DNA of 64,000 bases from Flavobacterium sp. CECT 9288 (GCF_918731615.1 NZ_OU957226.1:1978501-2042500); one strand, 5' to 3'; shown: positions 21,801-30,805, numbered from the stretch's first letter. Notes: generated by a model from the sequence alone, not told the origin. A program made the numbers and translations.

Positions 21801-22370
21801 ATGAAAAACTTAAAATCAATTGTATTAGCAGCAGTAATAGCGCTAACAACAGTAACAGTAAACGCTCAAACAAAAGCAGTAGATGTATCTAAAAGTACTA
21901 TCAACTGGGTTGGAAAAAAAGTAACAGGAGCACATGAAGGTACTATCAATCTTAAAAGCGGAAACCTTGTATTCAAAGGAAAAAAAGTAGCTGGAGGTTC
22001 TTTTGTTGTTGATATGACATCAATGACTGTAACTGACTTGAAAGCAGGTCAAGGAAAAGAAAAATTAGAAGGACACTTAAAAGCAGATGACTTTTTTGGA
22101 ACTGATAAATTTGCAACTTCAACTTTGGTTTTCAAAAAAATAGCAAGCAAATCAGCTAATCTTTACACTGTAACTGCTGATTTAACTATAAAAGGAATTA
22201 CTAAGCCTGTAACTTTTGATTTGGCTACTACTCCTAATACAGCGACTGCTAATGTTGTTGTTGACAGAACTAAATATAAAATAGAGTACAACTCAGCTAG
22301 CATCTTTAGTACTATTGGTGACAAAGCAATCAATGATGATTTCACTTTAGCTGTAAATTTGAAATTCTAA
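21801..22370 (+). CDS. YceI family lipid-binding-type periplasmic protein
   Basis: The 189-residue product has a clear signal peptide (MKNLKSIVLAAVIALTTVTV, cleavage after NAQ). A YceI barrel follows, with the family motifs STINWVGKKVTGAHEGTI, GSFVVDMTSM and LKADDFFGTDKFATST. YceI proteins form lipocalin-like barrels that bind isoprenoid or fatty-acid ligands in the periplasm. It is the last gene of the marR operon, followed by a strong terminator. Confidence 0.93.
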   Translation: MKNLKSIVLAAVIALTTVTVNAQTKAVDVSKSTINWVGKKVTGAHEGTINLKSGNLVFKGKKVAGGSFVVDMTSMTVTDLKAGQGKEKLEGHLKADDFFGTDKFATSTLVFKKIASKSANLYTVTADLTIKGITKPVTFDLATTPNTATANVVVDRTKYKIEYNSASIFSTIGDKAINDDFTLAVNLKF

Positions 22371-22390
22371 TTTCAAATTAAATACCACTC

Positions 22391-22420
22391 TAAACCCTAT
22401 CAAGCAATTGATAGGGTTTT
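22391..22420 (+). terminator. Terminator of the marR-nitroreductase-yceI operon
   Basis: AACCCTATCAA (22393-22403) pairs with TTGATAGGGTT (22408-22418) around the loop GCAA, followed by T residues. Confidence 0.88.
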
Positions 22421-22649
22421 GTATTTAAACAAGTTTCTATTATTTATTAACCGTCTCAATAGTTTAACCTTGACTCAAAATATCTTAAAATTATAATTAT
22501 TAATTGATTAGAAGTAGAATTTCACTTTTAATACAAAATAAATTTAAAATAGCGCAACAAATTAAGTTAAGTTGCATAAAAATAACATACGCTGATTATT
22601 CATAATAAACTCATAATATTAAGTAGAGTCTGTCTTAACAGATCATAAG
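22421..22649. other. AT-rich non-coding stretch
   Basis: No open reading frame or obvious structure was recognised between the yceI terminator and the promoter of the next gene. Confidence 0.5.
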
Positions 22650-22657
22650 TAAATTTG
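22650..22657 (+). promoter_or_regulatory. -7 box for the beta-helix protein gene
   Basis: TAAATTTG matches the Bacteroidota -7 consensus and lies 55 bases before the preferred start codon at 22712. No clear -33 element was seen. Confidence 0.45.
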
Positions 22658-22711
22658 GATTGTTAAAAACCTCCATATCTTATGATAACCGAACCTACAA
22701 AAACAAATATT

Positions 22712-23980
22712 ATGAAACTAAAAATGACACTACTTTTATTACTTTCTTGTTTGTATATTAACGCGCAACAACTTAAAGGAATATTAGGAGAAGACAACTG
22801 GTTTAACAATTGGACTAATTTCAAACCCGCTAGTACTGAATATAATGAAGCAACAACGATACTAACTGGGGTTATAAGTAGTAACATGACCTTACAACGT
22901 AAAAACACCTATCGATTAATAGGCGTTGTGTACGTTACGAACAAAGCAACACTAACTATTGAGGCAGGTACCGTTATTCGTGGTGATAAAGAAAGCTGTG
23001 GAACGCTTGTAATTACAAAAGGTTCTAAAATAATGGCCGAAGGGAATGAAACTGCTCCTATTGTTTTTACTTCTAACAATAATGTTTTATCAAGAAAACC
23101 AGGTGATTGGGGTGGAATTGTAATTCTTGGTGATGCTCCTATCAATAGGATTGGCGGAATCGGTTTCTTAGATTTTAATTTAAATCAAGAAGTAAGCTAT
23201 TACGGTGGAACTAATGAAGAGGACAGTTCTGGAATTTTAAAATATGTACGTATTGAATATTCTGGTAGAAAACTCAAAGAACAAAAAGAACTTAATGGAT
23301 TATCACTTGCAGGAGTTGGGAATAAGACCAAACTAGAAAATATTCAAATTAGTTTTTCTAATGATGATTCTTTTGAATGTTATGGTGGGAAAGCAACATT
23401 AAACAACATAATATCATATAGAGCAACTGATGATGATTTTGATTTTACTCAAGGAGCCCAAGCTAAGATTACCAATAGTGTTGCCATAAGAGATCCTTTT
23501 TCAAGTGATGTTGCAGGCTCTAGATGCTTTGAAATAGACAATTATGATAAAATAGAAAACTGTGATTTTACTAAGAAAGCCACACAGGTAACTGCAAATA
23601 ATATTACTTTATTGAACACACAAGAAAACAATCAAGGGCTTGTAAAAGAAGCAATTTATATTAAAGATAAGTGTTTTTTAACATTAGATAATAGCGTAAT
23701 ACATGGCTTTTCTGCAATTGCTGTTTTAGATTCAAAGATAGGATATATCAGTGAAAATCTAAATCGAGTTAGCTTTAGAGGAGTAATTGCTAATAATTGC
23801 TCTGCAAAAATAATTAGTGAAGTAGTTGGGAATAACGTTGAAATAGAAAATTGGTACAGCAACGCCTCCTTCGCATTTGACTATACAACTATACCAACTT
23901 TAGATTTTTTCATTCAACCATCATTGAAAAAAACTCCAGATTTCCGCTTAAGATCCTACACAAATTTAGCTAGTAAGTAA
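22712..23980 (+). CDS. Secreted right-handed beta-helix protein, function unknown
   Basis: From the ATG at 22712 the protein has 422 residues. It begins with a signal peptide (MKLKMTLLLLLSCLYINAQ); an upstream ATG at 22682 would bury it. The mature part has strand-rich repeats of the parallel beta-helix kind: TLTIEAGTVIRGDKESCGTL, GDWGGIVILGDAPINR, SNDDSFECYGGKATLNNI. The opening motif of a Gly-Asp core and the GDWGG turn are shared by a group of secreted Bacteroidota proteins. There is no obvious T9SS C-terminal domain. It is a single gene between yceI and the trp operon, and I cannot give it an activity. Confidence 0.75.
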   Translation: MKLKMTLLLLLSCLYINAQQLKGILGEDNWFNNWTNFKPASTEYNEATTILTGVISSNMTLQRKNTYRLIGVVYVTNKATLTIEAGTVIRGDKESCGTLVITKGSKIMAEGNETAPIVFTSNNNVLSRKPGDWGGIVILGDAPINRIGGIGFLDFNLNQEVSYYGGTNEEDSSGILKYVRIEYSGRKLKEQKELNGLSLAGVGNKTKLENIQISFSNDDSFECYGGKATLNNIISYRATDDDFDFTQGAQAKITNSVAIRDPFSSDVAGSRCFEIDNYDKIENCDFTKKATQVTANNITLLNTQENNQGLVKEAIYIKDKCFLTLDNSVIHGFSAIAVLDSKIGYISENLNRVSFRGVIANNCSAKIISEVVGNNVEIENWYSNASFAFDYTTIPTLDFFIQPSLKKTPDFRLRSYTNLASK

Positions 23981-24091
23981 TTCATATTAAAACCAATGCT
24001 AAGTGAAGCTACGTTTTACATTTGTAACAAAAAATAGAAAAAAAAATATTTAATTTTATATTAAAACGTATCATAATTGAATTTACATTTA

Positions 24092-24099
24092 TATATTTG
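24092..24099 (+). promoter_or_regulatory. -7 box of the trp operon promoter
   Basis: TATATTTG is an exact match to the Bacteroidota -7 box, 17 bases before the trpL start codon, placing transcription start near 24105. Confidence 0.6.
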
Positions 24100-24116
24100 C
24101 ATTAAATAAAACAACA

Positions 24117-24173
24117 ATGAACACAATTTTAAACAATACTTGGTGGTGGAACAATTTACGTCAAACGTCGTGA
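24117..24173 (+). CDS. trpL: Trp operon leader peptide
   Basis: A short frame of 18 codons encodes MNTILNNTWWWNNLRQTS, with three consecutive Trp codons at 24141-24149. It starts 17 bases after a -7 box and is followed by a terminator hairpin and then trpE, the classic layout for ribosome-mediated attenuation. When charged tRNA-Trp is scarce, the ribosome would stall on the Trp codons. Its stop codon (24171-24173) lies within the segment that can pair with the terminator, so finishing translation would mask that segment. The ORF is too short to be judged by homology, but its position and content make it convincing. Confidence 0.9.
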   Translation: MNTILNNTWWWNNLRQTS

Positions 24174-24246
24174 ACTAAGCTCCTATGGTATTTTTTTAAA
24201 ACTATAAATATAAAAGGCTTGTCATCACGACAAGCCTTTTTTTTTT
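24167..24246 (+). terminator. trp attenuator: terminator with competing antiterminator
   Basis: The terminator pairs 24212-24223 with 24229-24240 (12 bp, loop ATCAC) and is followed by a run of ten T residues at 24237-24246. A competing pairing joins GTCGTGA (24167-24173) with TCACGAC (24225-24231) and AAGC (24177-24180) with GCTT (24217-24220). That uses the 5' arm and loop of the terminator. A ribosome stalled on the Trp codons would leave 24167-24180 free and favour the antiterminator. Confidence 0.85.
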
Positions 24247-24281
24247 GATAAAAATTGACACAACACTTAAAATATAAAAAA

Positions 24282-25682
24282 TTGAAATCATTTACATTAC
24301 AAACTAAATACAAGCAAATCTTAGCTGACACCATTACCCCAGTGAGTGTATATTTTAAGATTAGAGATAAATTCCCCAATAGTCTTTTACTAGAGAGTAG
24401 TGATTATCACGGTAATGACAATAGCTTCTCCTATATTTGTTGCAATCCTATTGCATCCTTAAAAATAGAAAATGAAGTGATTTATAAATCATTCCCTGAC
24501 GGTAGTTCTGAAAAAATAAATATTGATGCAAGCACTGATATTCCAGCTGTAATTCAAGAATTTTCTGGACAATTTAAATCTGATAAAAACAATTTCAAAT
24601 TCATAAACAACGGGTTATTTGGATACATTTCGTATGATGCGGTTCGATATTTTGAAAAAGTTACAATCGCAAAAAAAGAAAACAGCAATTCCATTCCTGA
24701 TGTGTATTATGCGGTTTACCAAAATATTATTGCTATTAACCATTTTAAGAATGAAGCCTTTCTTTTTTGCCACAGCTTAGACGGTCGTAATAATATTGCA
24801 GAGATAGAACAACTGCTTCAATCTAGAAATATTGCTTCTTATAAATTTTCAAAAGAAGGTGACGGTTTCTCTAATTTGACTGATGCAGAATTTAAGGAAA
24901 ATGTAGCTTTGGCTAAAAAACATTGTTTTAGAGGTGATGTGTTTCAACTCGTTTTGTCAAGAAGATTTACGCAAGGCTTTAAAGGTGATGAGTTTAATGT
25001 ATACCGAGCCTTGAGAAGCATCAACCCTTCTCCTTACCTATTTTTCTTTGATTATGGTGATTTCAAAATTTTTGGAAGCTCTCCCGAAGCTCAAATTGTA
25101 GTAAAAGATAGAAAAGCCGAAATTCATCCCATTGCTGGAACTTTTAAACGTACAGGAGATGATGAGAAAGATGCAAACCTTGCCAAACAATTATCTGAAG
25201 ATAAAAAAGAAAACAGTGAACATGTTATGCTAGTTGACTTAGCCAGAAATGATTTAAGCCGAAATGGTCATGATGTTCAAGTAGAAAAATATAGAGAAAT
25301 ACAATTCTTTTCGCACGTTATTCACTTGGTATCTAAAGTTACAGGACATTTACATGACACAGCCTCAACTATGCAAGTCGTTGCTGATACGTTTCCAGCA
25401 GGTACGCTTAGTGGTGCACCAAAACACCGTGCCATGCAACTCATTGAAGAATACGAAAAAACAAGTCGAAATTTTTATGGAGGTGCAATAGGTGTTATGG
25501 ATTTTGATGGTAATTTCAATCATGCCATTATGATCCGAAGTTTTTTAAGCAAAAATCATCAATTGCATTGTCAAGCGGGTGCCGGAATTGTGGCAAGCTC
25601 TGATGAAGAAAGTGAAATGCAAGAAGTATACAATAAATTAAGAGCCTTAAATGCCGCATTAGATTTAGCCGAAACGATTTAA
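24282..25682 (+). CDS. trpE: Anthranilate synthase component I
   Basis: The enzyme converts chorismate and ammonia (from TrpG) to anthranilate, the first step of tryptophan synthesis. I choose the TTG at 24282, giving 466 residues beginning MKSFTLQTKYKQILADTITP, since the sequence upstream of it is not conserved-looking. Near the N-terminus LLLESSDYHG is the Trp-binding motif for feedback inhibition. The chorismate-binding core runs from about residue 200, with FQLVLSRRF, PIAGTFKRTG, DLARNDLSRNG, GTLSGAPKHRAM and YGGAIGVMDFDG. It is the first structural gene behind the attenuator. Confidence 0.95.
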   Translation: MKSFTLQTKYKQILADTITPVSVYFKIRDKFPNSLLLESSDYHGNDNSFSYICCNPIASLKIENEVIYKSFPDGSSEKINIDASTDIPAVIQEFSGQFKSDKNNFKFINNGLFGYISYDAVRYFEKVTIAKKENSNSIPDVYYAVYQNIIAINHFKNEAFLFCHSLDGRNNIAEIEQLLQSRNIASYKFSKEGDGFSNLTDAEFKENVALAKKHCFRGDVFQLVLSRRFTQGFKGDEFNVYRALRSINPSPYLFFFDYGDFKIFGSSPEAQIVVKDRKAEIHPIAGTFKRTGDDEKDANLAKQLSEDKKENSEHVMLVDLARNDLSRNGHDVQVEKYREIQFFSHVIHLVSKVTGHLHDTASTMQVVADTFPAGTLSGAPKHRAMQLIEEYEKTSRNFYGGAIGVMDFDGNFNHAIMIRSFLSKNHQLHCQAGAGIVASSDEESEMQEVYNKLRALNAALDLAETI

Positions 25683-25749
25683 ATCCAATTCTAATAAATT
25701 CCTTGTAAAAGGATTTAATTTTCAAGAAAATATTAAAATAAAAAACAAA

Positions 25750-26361
25750 ATGAGCAACAATATAACCACTCTATCTACTTCAACAACTGCTGTAAGAAAG
25801 CAAGTTTTAGTCATTGATAATTACGATAGTTTCACCTATAATTTGGTACATTATCTTGAAGATTTAGACTGTGAAGTTACCGTTTATAGAAACGATCAAT
25901 TTGATATTGATGAAATTTCAGTTTTCGATAAAATTCTGCTTTCACCAGGGCCTGGAATTCCTGAAGAAGCGGGTTTGTTAAAAGAAGTGATTCGCAAATA
26001 TGGACCTACCAAGAGTATTTTTGGAGTCTGTCTAGGGCAGCAAGCCATAGGTGAGGTTTACGGTGGAACCCTTTCTAATCTTGACAAAGTATATCATGGT
26101 GTTGCCTCTATGGTAGAAACTACCGTGACTGATGAACTTCTTTTTGAAGGTTTAGGAAACTCCTTTGAGGTAGGGCGTTACCATTCTTGGGTTGTAGATA
26201 CAAATTTACCTGATGTTTTGGAGATTACCTCTCTTGACGAAAATGGACAAATAATGTCTCTGCGTCACAAAACATATGATGTACGTGGGGTGCAGTTTCA
26301 CCCTGAAAGTGTATTGACACCTAACGGAAAACGAATTTTGGAAAACTGGATTAAAAATTAG
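25750..26361 (+). CDS. trpG: Anthranilate synthase component II (glutamine amidotransferase)
   Basis: This 203-residue class I amidotransferase supplies ammonia to TrpE. The nucleophile is Cys94 in FGVCLGQQAIGE, with the His/Glu of the triad in VQFHPESVLT and the oxyanion loop LSPGPGIPEEAG. About 17 extra polar residues precede the conserved start (VLVIDNYDSFTYNLVHYL). It follows trpE by 67 bases. The same subunit could also serve the PabB-like protein encoded at 58150-59436, since no other such subunit is seen in the window. Confidence 0.94.
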   Translation: MSNNITTLSTSTTAVRKQVLVIDNYDSFTYNLVHYLEDLDCEVTVYRNDQFDIDEISVFDKILLSPGPGIPEEAGLLKEVIRKYGPTKSIFGVCLGQQAIGEVYGGTLSNLDKVYHGVASMVETTVTDELLFEGLGNSFEVGRYHSWVVDTNLPDVLEITSLDENGQIMSLRHKTYDVRGVQFHPESVLTPNGKRILENWIKN

Positions 26362-26424
26362 TTTCAAAAAATTTCCTAGTAAAACATCACACAAAAAGTT
26401 TACCATTAAGAACAACTATCAAAA

Positions 26425-27417
26425 ATGAAAAACATATTAAACCGATTGATCAATCACGAAACCCTTTCTAGAGAGGAAGCGAAAAACGTATTGATTACTA
26501 TTTCAAACGGAGGTTACAACAACAGCCAAATAGCTTCTTTCCTTACCGTTTACATGATGCGTAGCATCACTATTGAGGAGCTTGCTGGCTTTAGAGAAGC
26601 GCTTTTAGAATTGTGTATTCGAGTTGATCTATTTGCTTACAACACTATAGATCTTTGTGGTACTGGCGGTGATGGTAAGGATACGTTTAATATTTCGACA
26701 TTAGCATCGTTTGTAGCGGCAGGTGCCGGAATAAAAGTAGCTAAACATGGCAATTACGGTGTTTCATCTATTTCAGGATCTAGTAACGTAATGGAAAAAC
26801 TAGGTATCCGTTTTAGTAATGACAATGCTTTTCTAGAAAGTTGTATGGACCAAGCTGGGATTTGTATTTTACACGCACCCTTATTTCATCCTGCAATGAA
26901 AAACGTGGGTCCTATTAGAAAAGAACTGGCTGTAAAAACATTTTTTAATATGCTAGGACCTATGGTGAATCCATCTTTTCCAAAAAATCAATTGGTAGGT
27001 GTTTTTAACTTAGAACTAGCCCGAATGTATGCGTATTTGTATCAAAATACAGATGTAAACTTCACCATACTTCATTCTTTAGATGGATATGATGAAATAT
27101 CCCTGACTGGCGCTTCAAAAACAATATCAAAAACCAAAGAAGGGATGTTGAATCCCGAAGATTTTGGTGTAAACCTACTGACCCAAAAAGAAATTGAAGG
27201 CGGAACAACCATTGAAGAATCAGCTCAAATGTTTACCACAATTATTGCTGGAAAAGGAACCGAAGCTCAAAATAATGTCGTCTGTGCCAATGCTGCAATG
27301 GCTATTGCAACGGTTACAAATTGCTCGCCTTTAGAAGGATTTCAAATAGCAAAAGAAAGTTTATTATCTGGTAAAGGACTTTTATCTTTGAAGAAATTAC
27401 AAGAATTAAGCAAATAA
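26425..27417 (+). CDS. trpD: Anthranilate phosphoribosyltransferase
   Basis: The 330-residue enzyme joins anthranilate to PRPP. It shows the PRPP-binding motif LCGTGGDGKDTFNIST near residue 75 and the substrate motif KHGNYGVSSISGSSNVMEKL after it. The conserved HAPLFHPAMKNVGPIRKEL and FFNMLGPMVNPSFP are also present. Length and order are normal. It sits in the trp operon 63 bases after trpG. Confidence 0.95.
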   Translation: MKNILNRLINHETLSREEAKNVLITISNGGYNNSQIASFLTVYMMRSITIEELAGFREALLELCIRVDLFAYNTIDLCGTGGDGKDTFNISTLASFVAAGAGIKVAKHGNYGVSSISGSSNVMEKLGIRFSNDNAFLESCMDQAGICILHAPLFHPAMKNVGPIRKELAVKTFFNMLGPMVNPSFPKNQLVGVFNLELARMYAYLYQNTDVNFTILHSLDGYDEISLTGASKTISKTKEGMLNPEDFGVNLLTQKEIEGGTTIEESAQMFTTIIAGKGTEAQNNVVCANAAMAIATVTNCSPLEGFQIAKESLLSGKGLLSLKKLQELSK

Positions 27418-27494
27418 AATAGTTTAAAATTAAGGCTGTTGGAATTTCAAACACCTTTAAAATTAAACAAAGTAAATTTTAAACAAAAAATTGA

Positions 27495-28280
27495 ATGAAT
27501 ATCCTAGATAAAATTATAATTGACAAAAAAAGAGAAGTGATTCTCAAAAAAACAATAATTCCGGTATCGCAGCTAGAATCCTCAGTATTTTTCACAAAAA
27601 AAACAATTTCATTAAGTCGGTCACTTAGAGCCAGTAACTCTGGAATAATTGCTGAACACAAACGCAGGTCACCATCAAAAGCTGAAATTAATTATAATTT
27701 TACGGTTGAAGAAGTGGTAAAAGGATATGAAACTGCAGGTGCTTGTGGGATATCGGTACTTACTGATGGGAAGTATTTTGGTGGTTCTCTTGATGATTTA
27801 CTTTTGGCTAGAGCAACAGTCAACATTCCGCTTTTGCGCAAAGAATTTATAGTTGATGAATACCAAATTCTAGAAGCAAAAGCTCACGGCGCCGATTTAA
27901 TTTTACTAATCGCTGCGGTTTTAACACGAGAGGAAATCAAACATTTATCTGAGTTTGCACATAGTTTAGGACTAGAAGTGTTACTTGAAGTTCATGATCT
28001 AGAGGAGCTTGAAAAATCTATTATGCCGTCACTTGACATGATAGGAGTTAACAATAGAAATTTAAAAACTTTTGAAGTGAGTTTGGATTTCAGCAAGCAA
28101 CTCGCTTCACAAATTCCAGATGATTTTGTAAAAGTATCCGAGAGTGGAATTGCTAGCGTGGAAGCTATTAACGAACTCAAACCGTATGGTTTTAAAGGAT
28201 TTTTGATAGGAGAAAATTTTATGAAAACAGACAATGCAGGAAAAGCAGCTACTGAATTTATCCAGAAACTACTTTCTTAA
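27495..28280 (+). CDS. trpC: Indole-3-glycerol-phosphate synthase
   Basis: This 261-residue TIM-barrel enzyme closes the indole ring. Diagnostic stretches are IIAEHKRRSPSKAEIN (catalytic Lys and Glu), GISVLTDGKYFGGSLDDL, LLRKEFIVDEYQILEAKAHG, VNNRNLKTFEV and VSESGIAS with the phosphate-binding GFLIGENFM. It is a stand-alone TrpC, not fused to TrpF, and lies between trpD and trpF. Confidence 0.95.
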   Translation: MNILDKIIIDKKREVILKKTIIPVSQLESSVFFTKKTISLSRSLRASNSGIIAEHKRRSPSKAEINYNFTVEEVVKGYETAGACGISVLTDGKYFGGSLDDLLLARATVNIPLLRKEFIVDEYQILEAKAHGADLILLIAAVLTREEIKHLSEFAHSLGLEVLLEVHDLEELEKSIMPSLDMIGVNNRNLKTFEVSLDFSKQLASQIPDDFVKVSESGIASVEAINELKPYGFKGFLIGENFMKTDNAGKAATEFIQKLLS

Positions 28281-28321
28281 TTTACAAAAATAAAACACAA
28301 CAATTAAAACAGGTAGTCATT

Positions 28322-29017
28322 ATGCAACCTTCAATAAATAACCCAAATACAACTCCCCTTTCGTCTCCCGTTATGTCAGGAAAAATGGGTGTAAAAGTAA
28401 AAGTTTGTGGCATGAAATATCCGGAAAACATTTTGGAACTTGCTGCCCTACAACCTGATTATTTGGGATTTATTTTTTGGGATAGATCAAGTCGTTATTT
28501 TGATGGAGAGATGCCTGCAATATCAGCATCCATAAAAAAAGTGGGGGTATTTGTACAAGAGGAAATCGAAGTAATTTTGGCGAAAGCCGAAAAATATAAT
28601 TTACAAGCTATACAATTGCATGGAAATGAGTCGGTTGCTTTTTGTAGTGATTTGAAAGAAAAATTAAAAGAAAAAAAAATAGAAATCATCAAGGTTTTCT
28701 CGGTTAATGACACCTTTGATTTTCAAAACCTAGAACCTTTTGAAACGGTATGCGATTACTTTTTATTTGATACCAAAGGCAAACTTCCGGGTGGGAACGG
28801 AAATACATTTGACTGGCGGGTTTTAGAAAAATATCCTTCGCTTAAACCGTTTTTTTTAAGTGGTGGGATAAGCCTTGATGAGGTTGAATCTATAAAACAA
28901 ATCTTGAATACCAATTTACCAATTCACGCTCTAGACTTAAACAGTAAATTTGAAACAGAGCCTGGATTAAAAGACATTACATTATTACAAAAGTTGCAAC
29001 ATAATTTACAACTTTAA
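28322..29017 (+). CDS. trpF: Phosphoribosylanthranilate isomerase
   Basis: The 231-residue TIM-barrel enzyme performs the Amadori rearrangement between TrpD and TrpC. It contains the catalytic-Cys strand VKVCGMKYPENI, then LGFIFWDRSSRY, LHGNESVAF, FLFDTKGKLPGGNG with the catalytic Asp, and the phosphate loop FFLSGGIS. The first 21 residues are polar and not typical of the family. A Met at 28385 (MGVKVKVCGM) may be the true start. Confidence 0.93.
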   Translation: MQPSINNPNTTPLSSPVMSGKMGVKVKVCGMKYPENILELAALQPDYLGFIFWDRSSRYFDGEMPAISASIKKVGVFVQEEIEVILAKAEKYNLQAIQLHGNESVAFCSDLKEKLKEKKIEIIKVFSVNDTFDFQNLEPFETVCDYFLFDTKGKLPGGNGNTFDWRVLEKYPSLKPFFLSGGISLDEVESIKQILNTNLPIHALDLNSKFETEPGLKDITLLQKLQHNLQL

Positions 29018-29035
29018 CTTTTAAACATACACAAA

Positions 29036-30217
29036 ATGAGTTACAACGTTAATGAAAAAGGATATTATGGAGAATTTGGTGGTGCATTCATTCCTGAAAT
29101 GTTATACCCAAATGTAGAAGAACTTCGTCAAAATTACTTGAAAATCACCGCAGAACCTGAATTTCAAGAAGAGTTTGATGCCTTGCTAAAAGAGTATGTA
29201 GGCCGCCCTACTCCTTTGTATTTTGCGAAACGCTTATCCGAAGAATACAATACTAAAATTTACCTCAAAAGAGAAGATTTGTGTCACACGGGTGCGCACA
29301 AAGTAAACAACACCATAGGTCAAATACTCCTAGCCAAACGATTGGGCAAAAAAAGAATTATTGCCGAGACTGGCGCTGGACAACACGGTGTAGCTACGGC
29401 AACTGTATGTGCCTTAATGGGACTTGAATGTATTGTGTACATGGGTGAAGTAGATATAAAAAGACAAGCGCCAAACGTAGCCCGAATGAAAATGCTTGGC
29501 GCCGAAGTAAGACCTGCAAAGTCTGGATCCAAAACCTTGAAAGATGCTACTAATGAAGCTATTAGAGACTGGATTAACAATCCTTTAGATACGTATTACA
29601 TCATAGGATCGGTAGTGGGACCACACCCTTATCCTGATATGGTGGCGCGTTTTCAAAGTGTCATTTCCAAAGAAATAAAAGAGCAATTACTTGAAAAAGA
29701 AGGCAAAGAAAACCCAGATTACGTCATTGCCTGCGTAGGCGGTGGTAGTAATGCTGCAGGAACGTATTATCATTTCCTGGACGAAAAAGAAGTCAACATT
29801 ATTGCTGTAGAAGCAGCTGGACTAGGCGTAGATTCAGGGGAAAGCGCAGCCACATCAGCACTAGGAAAAATAGGCGTTATTCATGGTAGTAAAACACTAT
29901 TAATGCAAACCAACGATGGACAAATAACAGAGCCTTACTCCATATCAGCTGGACTTGATTATCCTGGTGTTGGCCCCATGCACGCTAATTTATACACTAC
30001 TGGAAGAGCTCAATTTATCTCAATTACAGATGCACAAGCCATGGACTGGGGTATCAAATTATCTAAAATGGAGGGCTTAATTCCTGCCATAGAAAGTGCA
30101 CACGCCTTTGCAGTATTAGACGAAATGAAATTCAAGAAAGACGATATTGTAGTAATTAATCTCTCTGGCCGTGGTGACAAGGATTTAAATACTTACATAG
30201 ATTATTTTAAATTATAA
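29036..30217 (+). CDS. trpB: Tryptophan synthase beta chain
   Basis: The 393-residue PLP enzyme condenses indole with serine. The PLP lysine is Lys89 in [12 protein letters not shown]. Other signatures are [44 protein letters not shown] and [12 protein letters not shown]. It begins 18 bases after trpF. TrpA, its partner, is not directly downstream as is usual but is separated by a structured repeat and a gamma-glutamylcyclotransferase-like gene. Confidence 0.97.
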   Translation: MSYNVNEKGYYGEFGGAFIPEMLYPNVEELRQNYLKITAEPEFQEEFDALLKEYVGRPTPLYFAKRLSEEYNTKIYLKREDLCHTGAHKVNNTIGQILLAKRLGKKRIIAETGAGQHGVATATVCALMGLECIVYMGEVDIKRQAPNVARMKMLGAEVRPAKSGSKTLKDATNEAIRDWINNPLDTYYIIGSVVGPHPYPDMVARFQSVISKEIKEQLLEKEGKENPDYVIACVGGGSNAAGTYYHFLDEKEVNIIAVEAAGLGVDSGESAATSALGKIGVIHGSKTLLMQTNDGQITEPYSISAGLDYPGVGPMHANLYTTGRAQFISITDAQAMDWGIKLSKMEGLIPAIESAHAFAVLDEMKFKKDDIVVINLSGRGDKDLNTYIDYFKL

Positions 30218-30263
30218 TTTAGTACACTATTATCCTGTGAGATGTTTTTTTTGACTTAATTTT

Positions 30264-30383
30264 AGGGCGTTCCCTCGCCGAAAAAAGCGAGGTCAGGCTG
30301 TACGCTAAATTCCCGATTAACAAAAACTACGGCAAAAGCCTTGTTTTTCTAAACCGGGAGATACCGCTGCAATCCTTAACGCA
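30264..30383. repeat. Structured non-coding repeat inside the trp operon
   Basis: This 120-base, comparatively GC-rich element can fold as a multi-arm structure. A terminal stem pairs GCGTT (30267-30271) with AACGC (30378-30382). One hairpin is CCTCGC/GCGAGG (30273-30278 and 30287-30292). A longer nested arm pairs TCCCG (30311-30315) with CGGGA (30354-30358) and encloses GGCAAAAGCC (30331-30340). From memory, elements starting with an AGGGCGTTCCC-type end and finishing CCGCTGCAATCC..AACGC recur in many Flavobacterium genomes; that is recollection, not a search. It lies between trpB and the next gene. Confidence 0.6.
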
Positions 30384-30432
30384 ATCAAGAATAGCATATC
30401 ACGTTTTAAATTAAATTTGTCAAACCCACATT

Positions 30433-30753
30433 ATGGAAAAATTATTTGCTTACGGTAGTTTACAAAACGAGGACGTACAAAAAGACCTGTTTGGGCGCAT
30501 TCTAGAGGGCACTCCAGAAACATTAATAGGTTATGTGGTAAAACAAATTCAAATTGAAGAAGAATTTGGCATTGTCAACTACCCCATCATTACCCAAACA
30601 GAAAATCAAGAAGACACTATAAACGGTATTGTGTACGACATCAGTACTAAGGAGTTACATCAATCTGATTTATATGAAGGGCTGCATTATAAAAGAGTTG
30701 AAGTGCAATTACAGTCAAACCAGAAAGCTTGGGCCTACAGTGCCGTAATTTAA
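30433..30753 (+). CDS. Gamma-glutamylcyclotransferase (AIG2)-like protein
   Basis: The 106-residue protein opens with the family signature LFAYGSLQNEDVQKDLFGR, in which the YGSL loop binds the substrate. The acidic residue later in NGIVYDISTKELHQSDLYEG fits the catalytic Glu region. Such proteins release 5-oxoproline from gamma-glutamyl compounds, but many members have no proven substrate. It lies between trpB and trpA, in the same direction, and has no known part in tryptophan synthesis. It probably rides on the trp transcript. Confidence 0.82.
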   Translation: MEKLFAYGSLQNEDVQKDLFGRILEGTPETLIGYVVKQIQIEEEFGIVNYPIITQTENQEDTINGIVYDISTKELHQSDLYEGLHYKRVEVQLQSNQKAWAYSAVI

Positions 30754-30805
30754 ATATAAATAAGCCTTTCACTAAACCCTAATCAAAAAGGGAAATTAAT
30801 ATATC

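Noticed and set aside
22630..22655. Possible phosphate-box repeat before the beta-helix protein gene
   Set aside because: CTGTC and ACAGATCA resemble parts of the enterobacterial Pho box, but the repeat is incomplete and that consensus is not established for this phylum.
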